This document shows positions 15,687-51,174 of a stretch of 64,000 nucleotides of DNA, in pieces. A program made the translations under genes and the position numbers. This stretch comes from Amorphochlora amoebiformis (taxonomy: Eukaryota > Cercozoa > Chlorarachniophyceae), in the NCBI GenBank assembly GCA_054601695.1, contig BAAHQB010000333.1, positions 1 through 64,000 on the forward strand, in the 5' to 3' direction. Position 1 is the first letter of the stretch. Each line of letters starts with the position of its first letter. The notes under the pieces were generated by a model. The model saw only the letters and a program-made list of their open reading frames with translations, was not told the DNA's origin and searched no databases.

Positions 15687-16518
15687 ATCCTAGTCACCCC
15701 ATCCATGACCTGGATGCATCTCTCCTGGACATATACACTGAACTACCAACTTACACCGGAGGCCCGTGACCCCGTCGGTTTATAAAATAAAATCGAGAAG
15801 AGTATCAGCAACGATCATCACAAGTTCTGCATACGTCTGACGCACAATACAGCATGACGACAAGCCACAACAGCACCGTCTGCAAGCGTTATATGACCTG
15901 AGAGCATGTCGAGAGGCTATACAACCTCCTTCAAAGCGAGAGACCACCACCAGTCCACGCACCTTCCCTTCTCACAAGTCTTCTCCCCCAAGCCTTCTGC
16001 AGCGACCGAAGTCCGCCCCGTCACACCCCAAGCGGATGGAGACCTTCACGAGGCTCCATGGTTAATATGTATATGCATACGCCCTTCAACGTCCACGGTT
16101 TCGAAGAGATTCGACCGACGCCGACCTCCATTCTGGTCTGCGATGAGACCCCCCCGTCACTGCCCGCCAATGCCTGCCATTCTCCTGGAATCCCCGGAAT
16201 CCTGGAACGCCTTCAGAGCCCCATGTCACAACCTGAACCACCACAGTACACGTGTCAAGCCCTTTAAAGACGCCCCGGCAGCGCGACAACGCAACAGCTA
16301 TCCGTTTCGCGACACACACTGGCAAGAAGCGAGCCTGCCTGCAAGACCGACATCCTGCGACGGTTCCCCCCTGATGAGTCCCCACCATAAGAGGGCCGAA
16401 ACTGTCGTTCGCAAGAACGTTGGTCGGGTGCAGGTAAGCCCCACACACACATTGTATGTATATATATTTATTTGTTTGTGCATATTGTGTATGGTTTATG
16501 TTTATATATAATATATTA

Positions 16519-16556
<38 letters not shown>

Positions 16557-16564
16557 TTCATATA

Positions 16565-16606
<42 letters not shown>

Positions 16607-16879
16607 CATATTTCCATATATATATATTGTACATTCATTTATATATATTGTATATGCATGTGTTTGTGAAATTACTTTGGTGTTCAACTAACTTGCTCTA
16701 CATGGATAGCTCCAACTCATTAGGAGTCCCCGAACCTAACAATACATCGAGCGATTAGCGCCGTCATGATGGGTCAACCCGAGCCCTTAACGCCTTCCAA
16801 CCTGAGCATCAAGATTGAATATTGAGATGGCTATATGGCACAAGAGGTGTACGAATATGGTTGGGTTTCCCTAACCCTA
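15687..16879 (+). repeat. Subtelomeric unit 14
   Basis: Same recombinant marker set as unit 11. Its linker differs from its neighbours (GATTAGCG, a short deletion, GATTGAATATTG). Confidence 0.95.
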
Positions 16880-17707
16880 ATCCTAGTCACCCCATCCATG
16901 ACCTGGATGCATCTCTCCTGGACATATACACTGAACTACCAACTTACACCGGAGGCCCGTGACCCCGTCGGTTTATAAAATAAAATCGAGAAGAGTATCA
17001 GCAACGATCATCACAAGTTCTGCATACGTCTGACGCACAATACAGCATGACGACAAGCCACAACAGCACCGTCTGCAAGCGTTATATGACCTGAGAGCAT
17101 GTCGAGAGGCTATACAACCTCCTTCAAAGCGAGAGACCACCACCAGTCCACGCACCTTCCCTTCTCACAAGTCTTCTCCCCCAAGCCTTCTGCAGCGACC
17201 GAAGTCCGCCCCGTCACACCCCAAGCGGATGGAGACCTTCACGAGGCTCCATGGTTAATATGTATATGCATACGCCCTTCAACGTCCACGGTTTCGAAGA
17301 GATTCGACCGACGCCGACCTCCATTCTGGTCTGCGATGAGACCCCCCGTCACTGCCCGCCAATGCCTGCCATTCTCCTGGAATCCCCGGAATCCTGGAAC
17401 GCCTTCAGAGCCCCATGTCACAACCTGAACCACCACAGTACACGTGTCAAGCCCTTTAAAGACGCCCCGGCAGCGCGACAACGCAACAGCTATCCGTTTC
17501 GCGACACACACTGGCAAGAAGCGAGCCTGCCTGCAAGACCGACATCCTGCGACGGTTCCCCCCTGATGAGTCCCCACCATAAGAGGGCCGAAACTGTCGT
17601 TCGCAAGAACGTTGGTCGGGTGCAGGTAAGCCCCACACACACATTGTATGTATATATATTTATTTGTTTGTGCATATTGTGTATGGTTTATGTTTATATA
17701 TATATAT

Positions 17708-17748
<41 letters not shown>

Positions 17749-17761
17749 TTCAATATATATA

Positions 17762-17804
<43 letters not shown>

Positions 17805-18079
17805 CATATTTCCATATATATATATTGTACATTCATTTATATATATTGTATATGCATGTGTTTGTGAAATTACTTTGGTGTTCAACTAACTTGCTCTACA
17901 TGGATAGCTCCAACTCATTAGGAGTCCCCGAACCTAACAATACATCGAGCGATTGGCGCCGTCATGATGGGTCAAGTCCCGAGCCCTTAGCGCCTTCCAA
18001 CCTGAGCATCAAGATTGTATATTGAGATGGCTATATGGCACAAGAGGTGTACGAATATGGTTGGGTTTCCCTAACCCTA
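16880..18079 (+). repeat. Subtelomeric unit 15
   Basis: Class A. Standard linker. Confidence 0.95.
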
Positions 18080-18959
18080 ATCCTAGTCACCCCATCCATG
18101 ACCTGGATGCATCTCTCCTGGACATATACACTGAACTACCAACTTACACCGGAGGCCCGTGACCCCGTCGGTTTATAAAATAAAATCGAGAAGAGTATCA
18201 GCAACGATCATCACAAGTTCTGCATACGTCTGACGCACAATACAGCATGACGACAAGCCACAACAGCACCGTCTGCAAGCGTTATATGACCTGAGAGCAT
18301 GTCGAGAGGCTATACAACCTCCTTCAAAGCGAGAGACCACCACCAGTCCACGCACCTTCCCTTCTCACAAGTCTTCTCCCCCAAGCCTTCTGCAGCGACC
18401 GAAGTCCGCCCCGTCACACCCCAAGCGGATGGAGACCTTCACGAGGCTCCATGGTTAATATGTATATGCATACGCCCTTCAACGTCCACGGTTTCGAAGA
18501 GATTCGACCGACGCCGACCTCCATTCTGGTCTGCGATGAGACCCCCCGTCACTGCCCGCCAATGCCTGCCATTCTCCTGGAATCCCCGGAATCCTGGAAC
18601 GCCTTCAGAGCCCCATGTCACAACCTGAACCACCACAGTACACGTGTCAAGCCCTTTAAAGACGCCCCGGCAGCGCGACAACGCAACAGCTATCCGTTTC
18701 GCGACACACACTGGCAAGAAGCGAGCCTGCCTGCAAGACCGACATCCTGCGACGGTTCCCCCCTGATGAGTCCCCACCATAAGAGGGCCGAAACTGTCGT
18801 TCGCAAGAACGTTGGTCGGGTGCAGGTAAGCCCCACACACACATTGTATGTATATATATTTATTTGTTTGTGCATATTGTGTATGGTTTATGTTTATATG
18901 TATGTATATATTTATATATATATATATACATATATATTCTATATTTCCATATATATATA

Positions 18960-18997
<38 letters not shown>

Positions 18998-19350
18998 CAT
19001 ATTTCCATATATATATATTGTACATTCATTTATATATATTGTATATGCATGTGTTTGTGAAATTACTTTGGTGTTCAACTAACTTGCTCTACATGGATAG
19101 CTCCAACTCATTAGGAGTCCCCGAACCTAACCCTAACCCTAACCCTAACCCTAACCCTAACCCTAACCCTAACCCTAACCCTAACCCTAACCCTAACCCT
19201 AACCCTAACCCTAACCCTAACCCTAACCCTAACCCTAACCCTAACCCTAACCCTAACCCTAACCCTAACCCTAACCCTAACCCTAACCCTAACCCTAACC
19301 CTAACCCTAACCCTAACCCTAACCCTAACCCTAACCCTAACCCTAATCCT
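18080..19350 (+). repeat. Subtelomeric unit 16 (innermost)
   Basis: Class A. The AT block is the most divergent of the array (TATGTATG, TATTCTATATTTCC), as expected at an array edge. The linker is pure CCCTAA repeat. Confidence 0.95.
19123..19350 (+). repeat. Interstitial telomeric array (CCCTAA)n closing unit 16
   Basis: About 37 perfect CCCTAA copies from the end of the unit 16 body to CCTAATCCTAAG, where unrelated sequence begins. Confidence 0.97.
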
Positions 19351-19525
19351 AAGTTACGCAGCCCCATCCATAAATAGATGATCTCGTATAACACACATGG
19401 GTGTGCAACCCCCTAAGCAACCACCCGGAGGCCCCCATGGGGCTCCATTGACCATAATGGCGCCATAAGGCAGAAGTGAGTAGGCTGTGGGTCGGACCCC
19501 ACGGCGAAAACTTTTGTCGCTGAGA

Positions 19526-19597
19526 GTGCCATATGGACAAGTGGTCAGTCCGTTAGCTTTGAGTCTGGGGATCGTGGGTTCGATTCCCAAAAATGTC
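19526..19597 (+). other. Degenerate tRNA-like sequence (pseudo-tRNA or SINE head)
   Basis: A D-arm is visible (GGAC 19535-19538 pairing with GTCC 19548-19551 around a GG-containing loop). A T-arm follows (TGGG 19575-19578, loop TTCGATT, CCCA 19586-19589) that includes a near-perfect pol III B-box, GGGTTCGATTCCC. The acceptor ends do not pair and the anticodon stem is poor, so it is probably not a working tRNA. It sits between two telomeric arrays. The rest of 19351-19657 holds nothing else recognisable. Confidence 0.5.
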
Positions 19598-19657
19598 AAA
19601 AATTTTCAATTTATCGAAATCTTGAAAAATCTTGGAATAAAGGCCAGATACATTCAA

Positions 19658-20339
19658 AACCCTAACCCTAACCCTAACCCTAACCCTAACCCTAACCCTA
19701 ACCCTAACCCTAACCCTAACCCTAACCCTAACCCTAACCCTAACCCTAACCCTAACCCTAACCCTAACCCTAACCCTAACCCTAACCCTAACCCTAACCC
19801 TAACCCTAACCCTAACCCTAACCCTAACCCTAACCCTAACCCTAACCCTAACCCTAACCCTAACCCTAACCCTAACCCTAACCCTAACCCTAACCCTAAC
19901 CCTAACCCGACACCCTAACCCTAACCCGACACCCTAACCCTAACCCGACACCCTAACCCTAACCCGACACCCTAACCCTAACCCGACACCCTAACCCGAC
20001 ACCCTAACCCGACACCCTAACCCTAACCCGACACCCTAACCCTAACCCTAACCCGACACCCGACACCCTAACCCTAACCCGACACCCTAACCCTAACCCT
20101 AACCCTAACCCTAACCCTAACCCTAACCCGACACCCTAACCCGACACCCTAACCCTAACCCTAACCCTAACCCTAACCCGACACCCTAACACCCTAACCC
20201 TAACCCGACACCCTAACCCTAACCCGACACCCTAACCCTAACCCGACACCCTAACCCTAACCCGACACCCTAACCCGACACCCTAACCCTAACCCTAACC
20301 CTAACCCTAACCCTAACCCTAACCCTAACCCTAACCCTA
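19658..20339 (+). repeat. Telomeric array with variant-repeat block
   Basis: Perfect CCCTAA repeats (19658-19905) lead into a block (19906-20280) where about 19 CCCGACA variants alternate with one or more CCCTAA copies, often as the 13-mer CCCTAACCCGACA. Perfect repeats resume to 20339. Variant repeats at a telomere-subtelomere border are known from other eukaryotes; here they lie in an interstitial array about 20 kb inside. Confidence 0.95.
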
Positions 20340-20618
20340 CAAGTACACACACACCGAAGGTTGATAACCTCAATGATAAAAGGTACATTGGTCAACTCGG
20401 CATAGCAACACTTGAACATAAAACATACTTCGCCAGACATTCAGCACATATACGAGTGTGAACATAGGTACACATATAATACTTATGAGGCAAGGCTTAT
20501 GATATTAGAGAATAGGGTACTTCCCACACAGGTAATCATGCTTGTCAAGAATAGAAATGAGCAGATTGGAGAAAAATAAATATCATGCTGAGTACGAAGA
20601 GGACAGAGCAGCCATGCT
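20340..20618. other. Unique spacer between telomeric array and LTR-like element
   Basis: I see no gene, RNA or repeat here. There are only short open frames. Confidence 0.6.
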
Positions 20619-20936
20619 GTTGCGACGTGCAGGGAAAAAGTCGATGTCAGGAGAACAGATGAAAAAGATATTAATTATTCGGATAACTTGTCGGCTGACC
20701 AGGAATGGCGGCACACACGAGTTGGGTACCGGAATCCGGGATATTGAAGCCTAGGAACTACCTACAGCTACACGAGGACGCCTGGAAGCAAACCTGGGGG
20801 AGACTTCAATGTGGCCCCACATATTCGGTCGATGTGAACCTTGTAGATGAAGATCGATGACACGGATTGAAGAAGTTGTAGGAGATACTCATATCAATAT
20901 TCGACTGTCTATCTATCTTATTAAGAGCGCTCAACA
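20619..20936 (-). repeat. LTR-like direct repeat (left copy)
   Basis: Collinear with 23151-23460 over its whole length; shared blocks include GCCGGAATCCGGGATATTGA-like and GATGAAGATCGATGACACGG segments. As the element reads on the - strand, this is its 3' repeat. Confidence 0.7.
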
Positions 20937-21274
20937 TACAATAGAGCGTCTGTTCGTGATACTGTGGGTATATTTCTTGTACGATATTCATTTAGATGTG
21001 CGATTCCCAACACATGCTGTGATTCTGTGAATCGTCGCGGTGCCTATGTTTATATATAAAACCCACCAGAGCGTTCTGGGGGAAGTATAGCTCTCTGCGG
21101 GGTGGGTGGACAGATGTGGGCAAAAAGGATGAGAAAGAGAAAAGGTCATGCTTGTAGGCCATACAAATTAAGCATGGACATATTTTGTAGCAGGGTACAG
21201 TAGGTTGAGGCTCATTGTATCTGTTGCGATATGGACAGGTAGTCGTAGTGTCCGGGCCTAGATTCTGGAAGGTA

Positions 21275-22438
21275 CTAGCGAAACTTTTGTCTAGTTTGTG
21301 CGCGGCATTTAGCCCCGCGATTAGACGCATGTCGATTACGATTATTCTTCTTAGAGTCTCGATTTCCTCGAGAATAGGGGCCGAGTTTCCGCGAGCGTTC
21401 AAATAGAATGAGCTGTGGTAACAACTCCTCCCAGGTGCTCTCGTCAAACTTAGCACGATAGGCTAACGATGTCAGCTCTCTCTGGTATACAGGTAACAAC
21501 CCATTGGAGATAACGCATTTACGGAAACTCAAAATGGCCTTTTTATTATCGGCACAGCATTGGCAATCCTTAGGTATGTCCAATTTATACTTAAGAGCAG
21601 CGACCATACCGTTCCAGGCACGGGATACCTGCTTAGAGTAAGCAGCGACACCCTCGCCTTGCTGTTGCTTGAGATTGACAAAAAGCTTGGCTTGTTCCTG
21701 GCGAAGGTCAGAATCATCGCCCATAAGGGCCGCCTTAAGGCGCTTAATAACAACACTACCCTTAGAGTCACACTGTTCAGTGTGAGTCTGAAGAGAGGGT
21801 CCGAGTTTATTCTGGAGAAGTTCGAAAAGATCGGTCTCAGCTTGATTATATTGCCGGTGTAACCGATCACCCACGGCATAAAACTCCCAATACCGATATC
21901 TGAATAGGTCAAGATCTGCCTCGGTAAGAGACCGCAAGATACTCTTGGCCTGTTCCAGATCTAGAGGAGAGAATTTACTGTCAACTTCCTTGACCTCCTT
22001 CTCTTGGCTCCTAGTCTTAACACCGACTTTAGGTTTCTCAAGAGGTGGAATAGTGGTCTCAGGGAGCAGTTTTTGTTGGTAATGAGCAAGGAATTTAGTG
22101 AAATCCACTTGATGTTTACTAGGTGGGACTCCATTAGATTGCTCAGATAAGGCCTCAGCGAGTTCCATATAACAATAGCGGAGAGCAAAAAAATGGCCCA
22201 AGTCTTTCAACATCCCCGCTTTCGATGATATACATCGTAAAGCTGAGGTGAGATCCTTGACTAGATCCCCTTTAAGCAAGTGGTACACAGCAGGACAAAC
22301 TCGGGTACACGAAAGAAGTTTACTGTACCAGTTTGTAAATGAGGTCGTACCACTTAGCTTATAGATAGGAACGCTAGCTAGCAGTTTAGGTAGCGAACTG
22401 TAGGTGTGAATGTAGTGATGTGCTGTGTCTTCTGACAT
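21275..22438 (-). CDS. Gag-like retroelement protein, 387 aa
   Basis: Single uninterrupted frame of 387 codons, starting MSEDTAHHY. The central part (roughly residues 150-330) is helical and charged, with the pattern FVNLKQQQGEGVAAYSKQV and a WNGMV segment, like the capsid region of LTR-retrotransposon Gag proteins in which a conserved aromatic/glutamine motif precedes a Y residue. A CxC-C cluster (QCCADNKK) lies near residue 300. The last 40 residues are very basic (RKL, KKNNRNR, RAQTRQKFR) and could bind RNA. There is no CCHC knuckle. It is flanked by LTR-like repeats, which is the main support. An unrelated domesticated protein is the alternative. Confidence 0.55.
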   Translation of the reverse strand: MSEDTAHHYIHTYSSLPKLLASVPIYKLSGTTSFTNWYSKLLSCTRVCPAVYHLLKGDLVKDLTSALRCISSKAGMLKDLGHFFALRYCYMELAEALSEQSNGVPPSKHQVDFTKFLAHYQQKLLPETTIPPLEKPKVGVKTRSQEKEVKEVDSKFSPLDLEQAKSILRSLTEADLDLFRYRYWEFYAVGDRLHRQYNQAETDLFELLQNKLGPSLQTHTEQCDSKGSVVIKRLKAALMGDDSDLRQEQAKLFVNLKQQQGEGVAAYSKQVSRAWNGMVAALKYKLDIPKDCQCCADNKKAILSFRKCVISNGLLPVYQRELTSLAYRAKFDESTWEELLPQLILFERSRKLGPYSRGNRDSKKNNRNRHASNRGAKCRAQTRQKFR

Positions 22439-23150
22439 GTCGATGAGAAAATACGTGCGAAAGATCCTGGAAAGTTAACGAAATTAGAGATAGAGAGACC
22501 GGGGCAAGCACTGGTGTCCAAATGTGAATTTCGGTGAAAAGTTGTAACAATGCCAAGAACGGCTGTGTAACTTTATGAAATGTGTTGCCAAGTAACTGAT
22601 ATGACTGGCTCTGGGTCTGCACGTGTTTTGATTGCAAAATGGGAAATTAGGCAAGATGTGTTCGCTCAGAATTCCCTCTGTTTACCGTGTAAAATGCAGA
22701 AAAATGACCGAAAATTCGGAAAAACGGTTTCGTTAGTTTTGTGGGTATGTCCTCCAAGCAGTGTATGTGACTGGATTCGTGTTCCCAAGTGTAGTCGCTG
22801 AAAATGGGGGCTGTGAAATTGAGCTATTGGCCCTGAAACCACTATTTATTATGTGTATAATGCCAGGAAACGGTCCAAAAGAGCAAGAAACGGCTCAGTG
22901 TGCAAGTGCACTGTGTACCCAAGATATTTATCCAGAAAGATAGGCGGGGGTGTACAAATTGCGTGTGTGAGAGCAGGTGTAAACTATGTCCCGGAAACGG
23001 GTATGATACTTTTTACACAGATTCCAAGAAAACGGCTGATAAAAATCCGGTCAAATTTTGGTGGATGCAAGATGAAGGTGTAATTCAGAGCTTTCCGAGA
23101 GGAATTTTAAATACGCCCAGTGGTTCTCGAGATAATGAGGCTCAATGACC

Positions 23151-23460
23151 TGTTGCGGCGTTGGGCATTCGGCGATGTCAGGAGCACAGATGAGAAAAGA
23201 ATTTAGTTGGATAATTTGTCGGCTGGTCAGGAATGGCTGCACTCATGAGTTGGGTGCCGGAATCCGGGATATTGAAGGCTAGAAACTACCTACAGCTACG
23301 CGGGGACCCCTGGAAGCAAGCCTGGGGAAGACTTTGATGTGGCCGCACATATTCGGTCGTTGTAAACCTTGCAGATGAAGATCGATGACACGGATTAAGT
23401 TGTAGAAGATGTTGATACCAATATTTCACTGTCTATCAACCTTATTGAGAGTGTTCAACA
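23151..23460 (-). repeat. LTR-like direct repeat (right copy)
   Basis: Partner of 20619-20936. As the ORF reads on the - strand, this is the 5' repeat, about 710 bp upstream of the ORF start. That leader of 22439-23150 has no long frame. Confidence 0.7.
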
Positions 23461-23581
23461 TACATTTTTTATCATATAGTAATGGTAACGGTAATGAAAG
23501 AGTATGCTCTGCAACGCCATGACCTAGGACATTCTAGGTGATGCACACATTGAAGGTCACGCTAGTCATGCTCGAATCGAT

Positions 23582-26177
<2,596 letters not shown>

Positions 26178-26515
26178 TTTGGTGCGATGGTTGGGGTTTC
26201 GATGAGGCCGTGGCTTTTGAATGAATGAGGGTTGGGGGTCAGCCTTTTCTCGGTTCTTGCTCAACTCCTGACAAATTGATTTTTGGTCTGGAAATCATCG
26301 GCAGCAGAGGCCGAACAATCAGCGAACAGTGGTCGCCGAACAGTGGTCGCCGAACACGGTGAACACATTAATTTAATTTGAATTATTTAATAAGAAAAGT
26401 ACCAACGCTCATGGTTGTTTTTAATTTTGGGTAGTTTTATGAGATTCGAGATATGAGCTGAGCATAATGAGCTTCTAAACACGTGCGAGATCGAGAGGCA
26501 TCGATAAGGATTGCA
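26178..26515. promoter_or_regulatory. Divergent intergenic region, G-beta / PepN
   Basis: 338 bp between two head-to-head coding starts. It contains two and a half tandem copies of GAACAGTGGTCGCC (about 26321-26360) followed by an AT-rich stretch (TTAATTTAATTTGAATT). No clear TATA box. The tandem motif could be a shared regulatory site; this is inferred from position only. Confidence 0.4.
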
Positions 26516-48487
<21,972 letters not shown>

Positions 48488-48907
48488 TCTGGTTGATATG
48501 CGTCATCATACGGTCGTGAGGCCGGGCTTCTAGTTTTTAGCCTCTCGAGCACACGAAGTTGTCTGATATCTACTAGACTAGCTAGACCTATGATATGTAT
48601 GTCTAAACTTCGATATGCAAATTACGCATTCTTGCATCCAGACCTAGCAGACGGACTTATCTAGTTATCTGACTGACTCATGATCATGAGTGACCTCTAG
48701 AACCTCCGAGACTCTAGATTCTCTACATTCTCTACATTCTACTAGTCTAGTACTCTCTACTAGCCCTAGAGCCCTCTAACCGACGCCCCTACCTCTAGAC
48801 CTAGCTACGTAGTAGAATCTAGATATGATCTTGATGTAACTTATACTTAGGCTGCAAAACATGTGAACTAGAACAAGTCTATAATTCTAGGCTCTCCAGT
48901 ACGTTCG
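48488..48907. other. Convergent intergenic region, PepN / YKT6
   Basis: 420 bp between two facing stop codons, so both 3' UTRs must lie here. It is rich in CTAG and CTCTACATT repeats (about 48710-48800). No gene, and no (TA)n tract, unlike the introns on both sides. Confidence 0.6.
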
Positions 48908-49069
48908 TCACCACGATTTACAACATTGATTGTGTTTCTTGGAGTAGACGTAAAATTCTTTTGCTGTTTCAGACATGTCCTGTGACAAATTATATATGTA
49001 TAAATGTATATATGAATATATATATAATATATTATATATATATATATATATTATATATATATATATTAT

Positions 49070-49119
<50 letters not shown>

Positions 49120-49145
49120 GTCTATGTATGTAGTGCACATACATC

Positions 49146-49192
<47 letters not shown>

Positions 49193-50535
49193 CATATAAA
49201 CCTGAGTTTTACGCCTAAGAGAACAGTAAGTGTTACCAAAACCAAAACAATAGCTTGAAAACTGATGTGTACCGCACGCTACAGACCTAATCCTGGCCTA
49301 AACTTTATCTATTCCGCCGATCCGCTAGATCCTGTCTCGACACCCAAACCTGCCCATCTTGTCCAGGGGTATAGCTTCCAAGTGTACACCCAAGCAAAAC
49401 CAAAACTGTATTGGATTGAACTGGAGTTGAGAGGATATAGTTGCGCCTTGGGTTAGGCGAAGGATTTGGGATGAGACTCCCTTCACTCCTAACTAGAGAA
49501 AGGCTGTGCTACTCATTGCTTGAATATTATATATATATATATATATATATGTATTGTATATACAGATAGTATATATGTATAGAATATATTTGAGAGGTAT
49601 TAGTGTGAAAGCGCGTTGCTACTATTATGTAGTACACGGAGTTACCGGTTAGTATAAAATCTCCCAAGAATATATATATTATATATATATATATACATAA
49701 TATATAAATATATATATATATATATAAACACCTCGGACTTAAAGACGAGATCATCAAGCTTCTCTCCGCGATCGAGGAGCAGCGTTAGATTGTTACACTA
49801 AACACACCAACAAACACATCAAAAGCATCAATTTGAGCCGCGAAATAGAATAAATTAGAATGATGCATGGTGGAGTCACCAGCTGGTATTTGAGTTCATC
49901 AATCTCCTTCAGCACCTGGCCCTGTTTGTCGACTTTCGACGGCTCCTGTAGCAGAAGCGAATTCGAATGAAATTAGGAAACTCTCGATTAGAAAATCAAA
50001 GCGCATGATGCGGTTGAGCGATGATGTAGAATTGGGGGAAGGCAGCGAGTCAGGAGCGTGTGTTATATCAAGGTAAGTGCATGTGCTCGATACGTGAGCG
50101 TTGAATTCACGCGTTCACACCTGGTACTGCTTGAGATACTTTTCTAAGAAAGGGGGCGACACCTTGGATTCCTTTGTGACCTTTTTCCTGTGTGAGACAA
50201 GACGTTACCATCTCAAATAGTACCATCTCAAACATTGCTGTTTTTGGGCGATAGCGAGCGCTGTCGAAAATCGAAATCGAGTATCTGAATCCTAAATCGT
50301 ACCACTTGCCCTTCAGCTTCAGGTCTGTGTCCTTGAGGGCCAAATACAGCAGCTGGTACGCTATTTTCTTTGGGTACTCCTCGTCAGTCACTGCAACCGC
50401 CGCCAGCCCGTCCGGCCGAACGAGGCTCTGGGTACATCCAAATAAAAATGCCCAAATAAACCAAAACTCAAAACATTTCAATACCCACAAATACTTGTCA
50501 ATAACAGACAACATACCAACGTTTAAATATATATA

Positions 50536-50593
<58 letters not shown>

Positions 50594-50699
50594 TATATAT
50601 ATATAAATATATACATGAGATATATTGTTTTTACATATATATATATATATATATACATATATTATATATATATCATATTTAATATTAACATATACATAT

Positions 50700-50756
<57 letters not shown>

Positions 50757-50819
50757 ATGTATGCATACACGTTTTAAACTCACATATATTATTAAATATA
50801 TATATATATATATATATAC

Positions 50820-50855
<36 letters not shown>

Positions 50856-50921
50856 ATGTATGCATACTCATTTTATATGTAATGTATGCATACACATTTT
50901 ATACACACACATATAATCAAA

Positions 50922-50952
<31 letters not shown>

Positions 50953-51035
50953 TATATATATATATATATATAAATGTATACATTAGTACATAAACTTACA
51001 TAATACATTTACACAACACACACACACACACACTC

Positions 51036-51115
<80 letters not shown>

Positions 51116-51133
51116 AATATATATATATATATT

Positions 51134-51174
<41 letters not shown>

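Larger units (their letters stand above)
20619..23460 (-). mobile_element. Gag-only LTR-type retroelement (non-autonomous)
   Basis: Two direct repeats of about 315 bp (20619-20936 and 23151-23460) both begin TGTTG and end CAACA, the inverted termini typical of LTRs. They flank an internal region of about 2.2 kb with one long - strand ORF resembling Gag. No protease, integrase or reverse transcriptase frame is visible. I found no clear target-site duplication, primer-binding site or polypurine tract, so the copy is old or the termini are slightly misplaced. By eye the LTRs differ at roughly 15-20 percent of sites. Confidence 0.6.

Noticed and set aside
20992-21456. Second - strand frame overlapping the end of the Gag-like ORF
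   Set aside because: It overlaps in another frame with no family resemblance; a frameshifted continuation cannot be supported without related copies.
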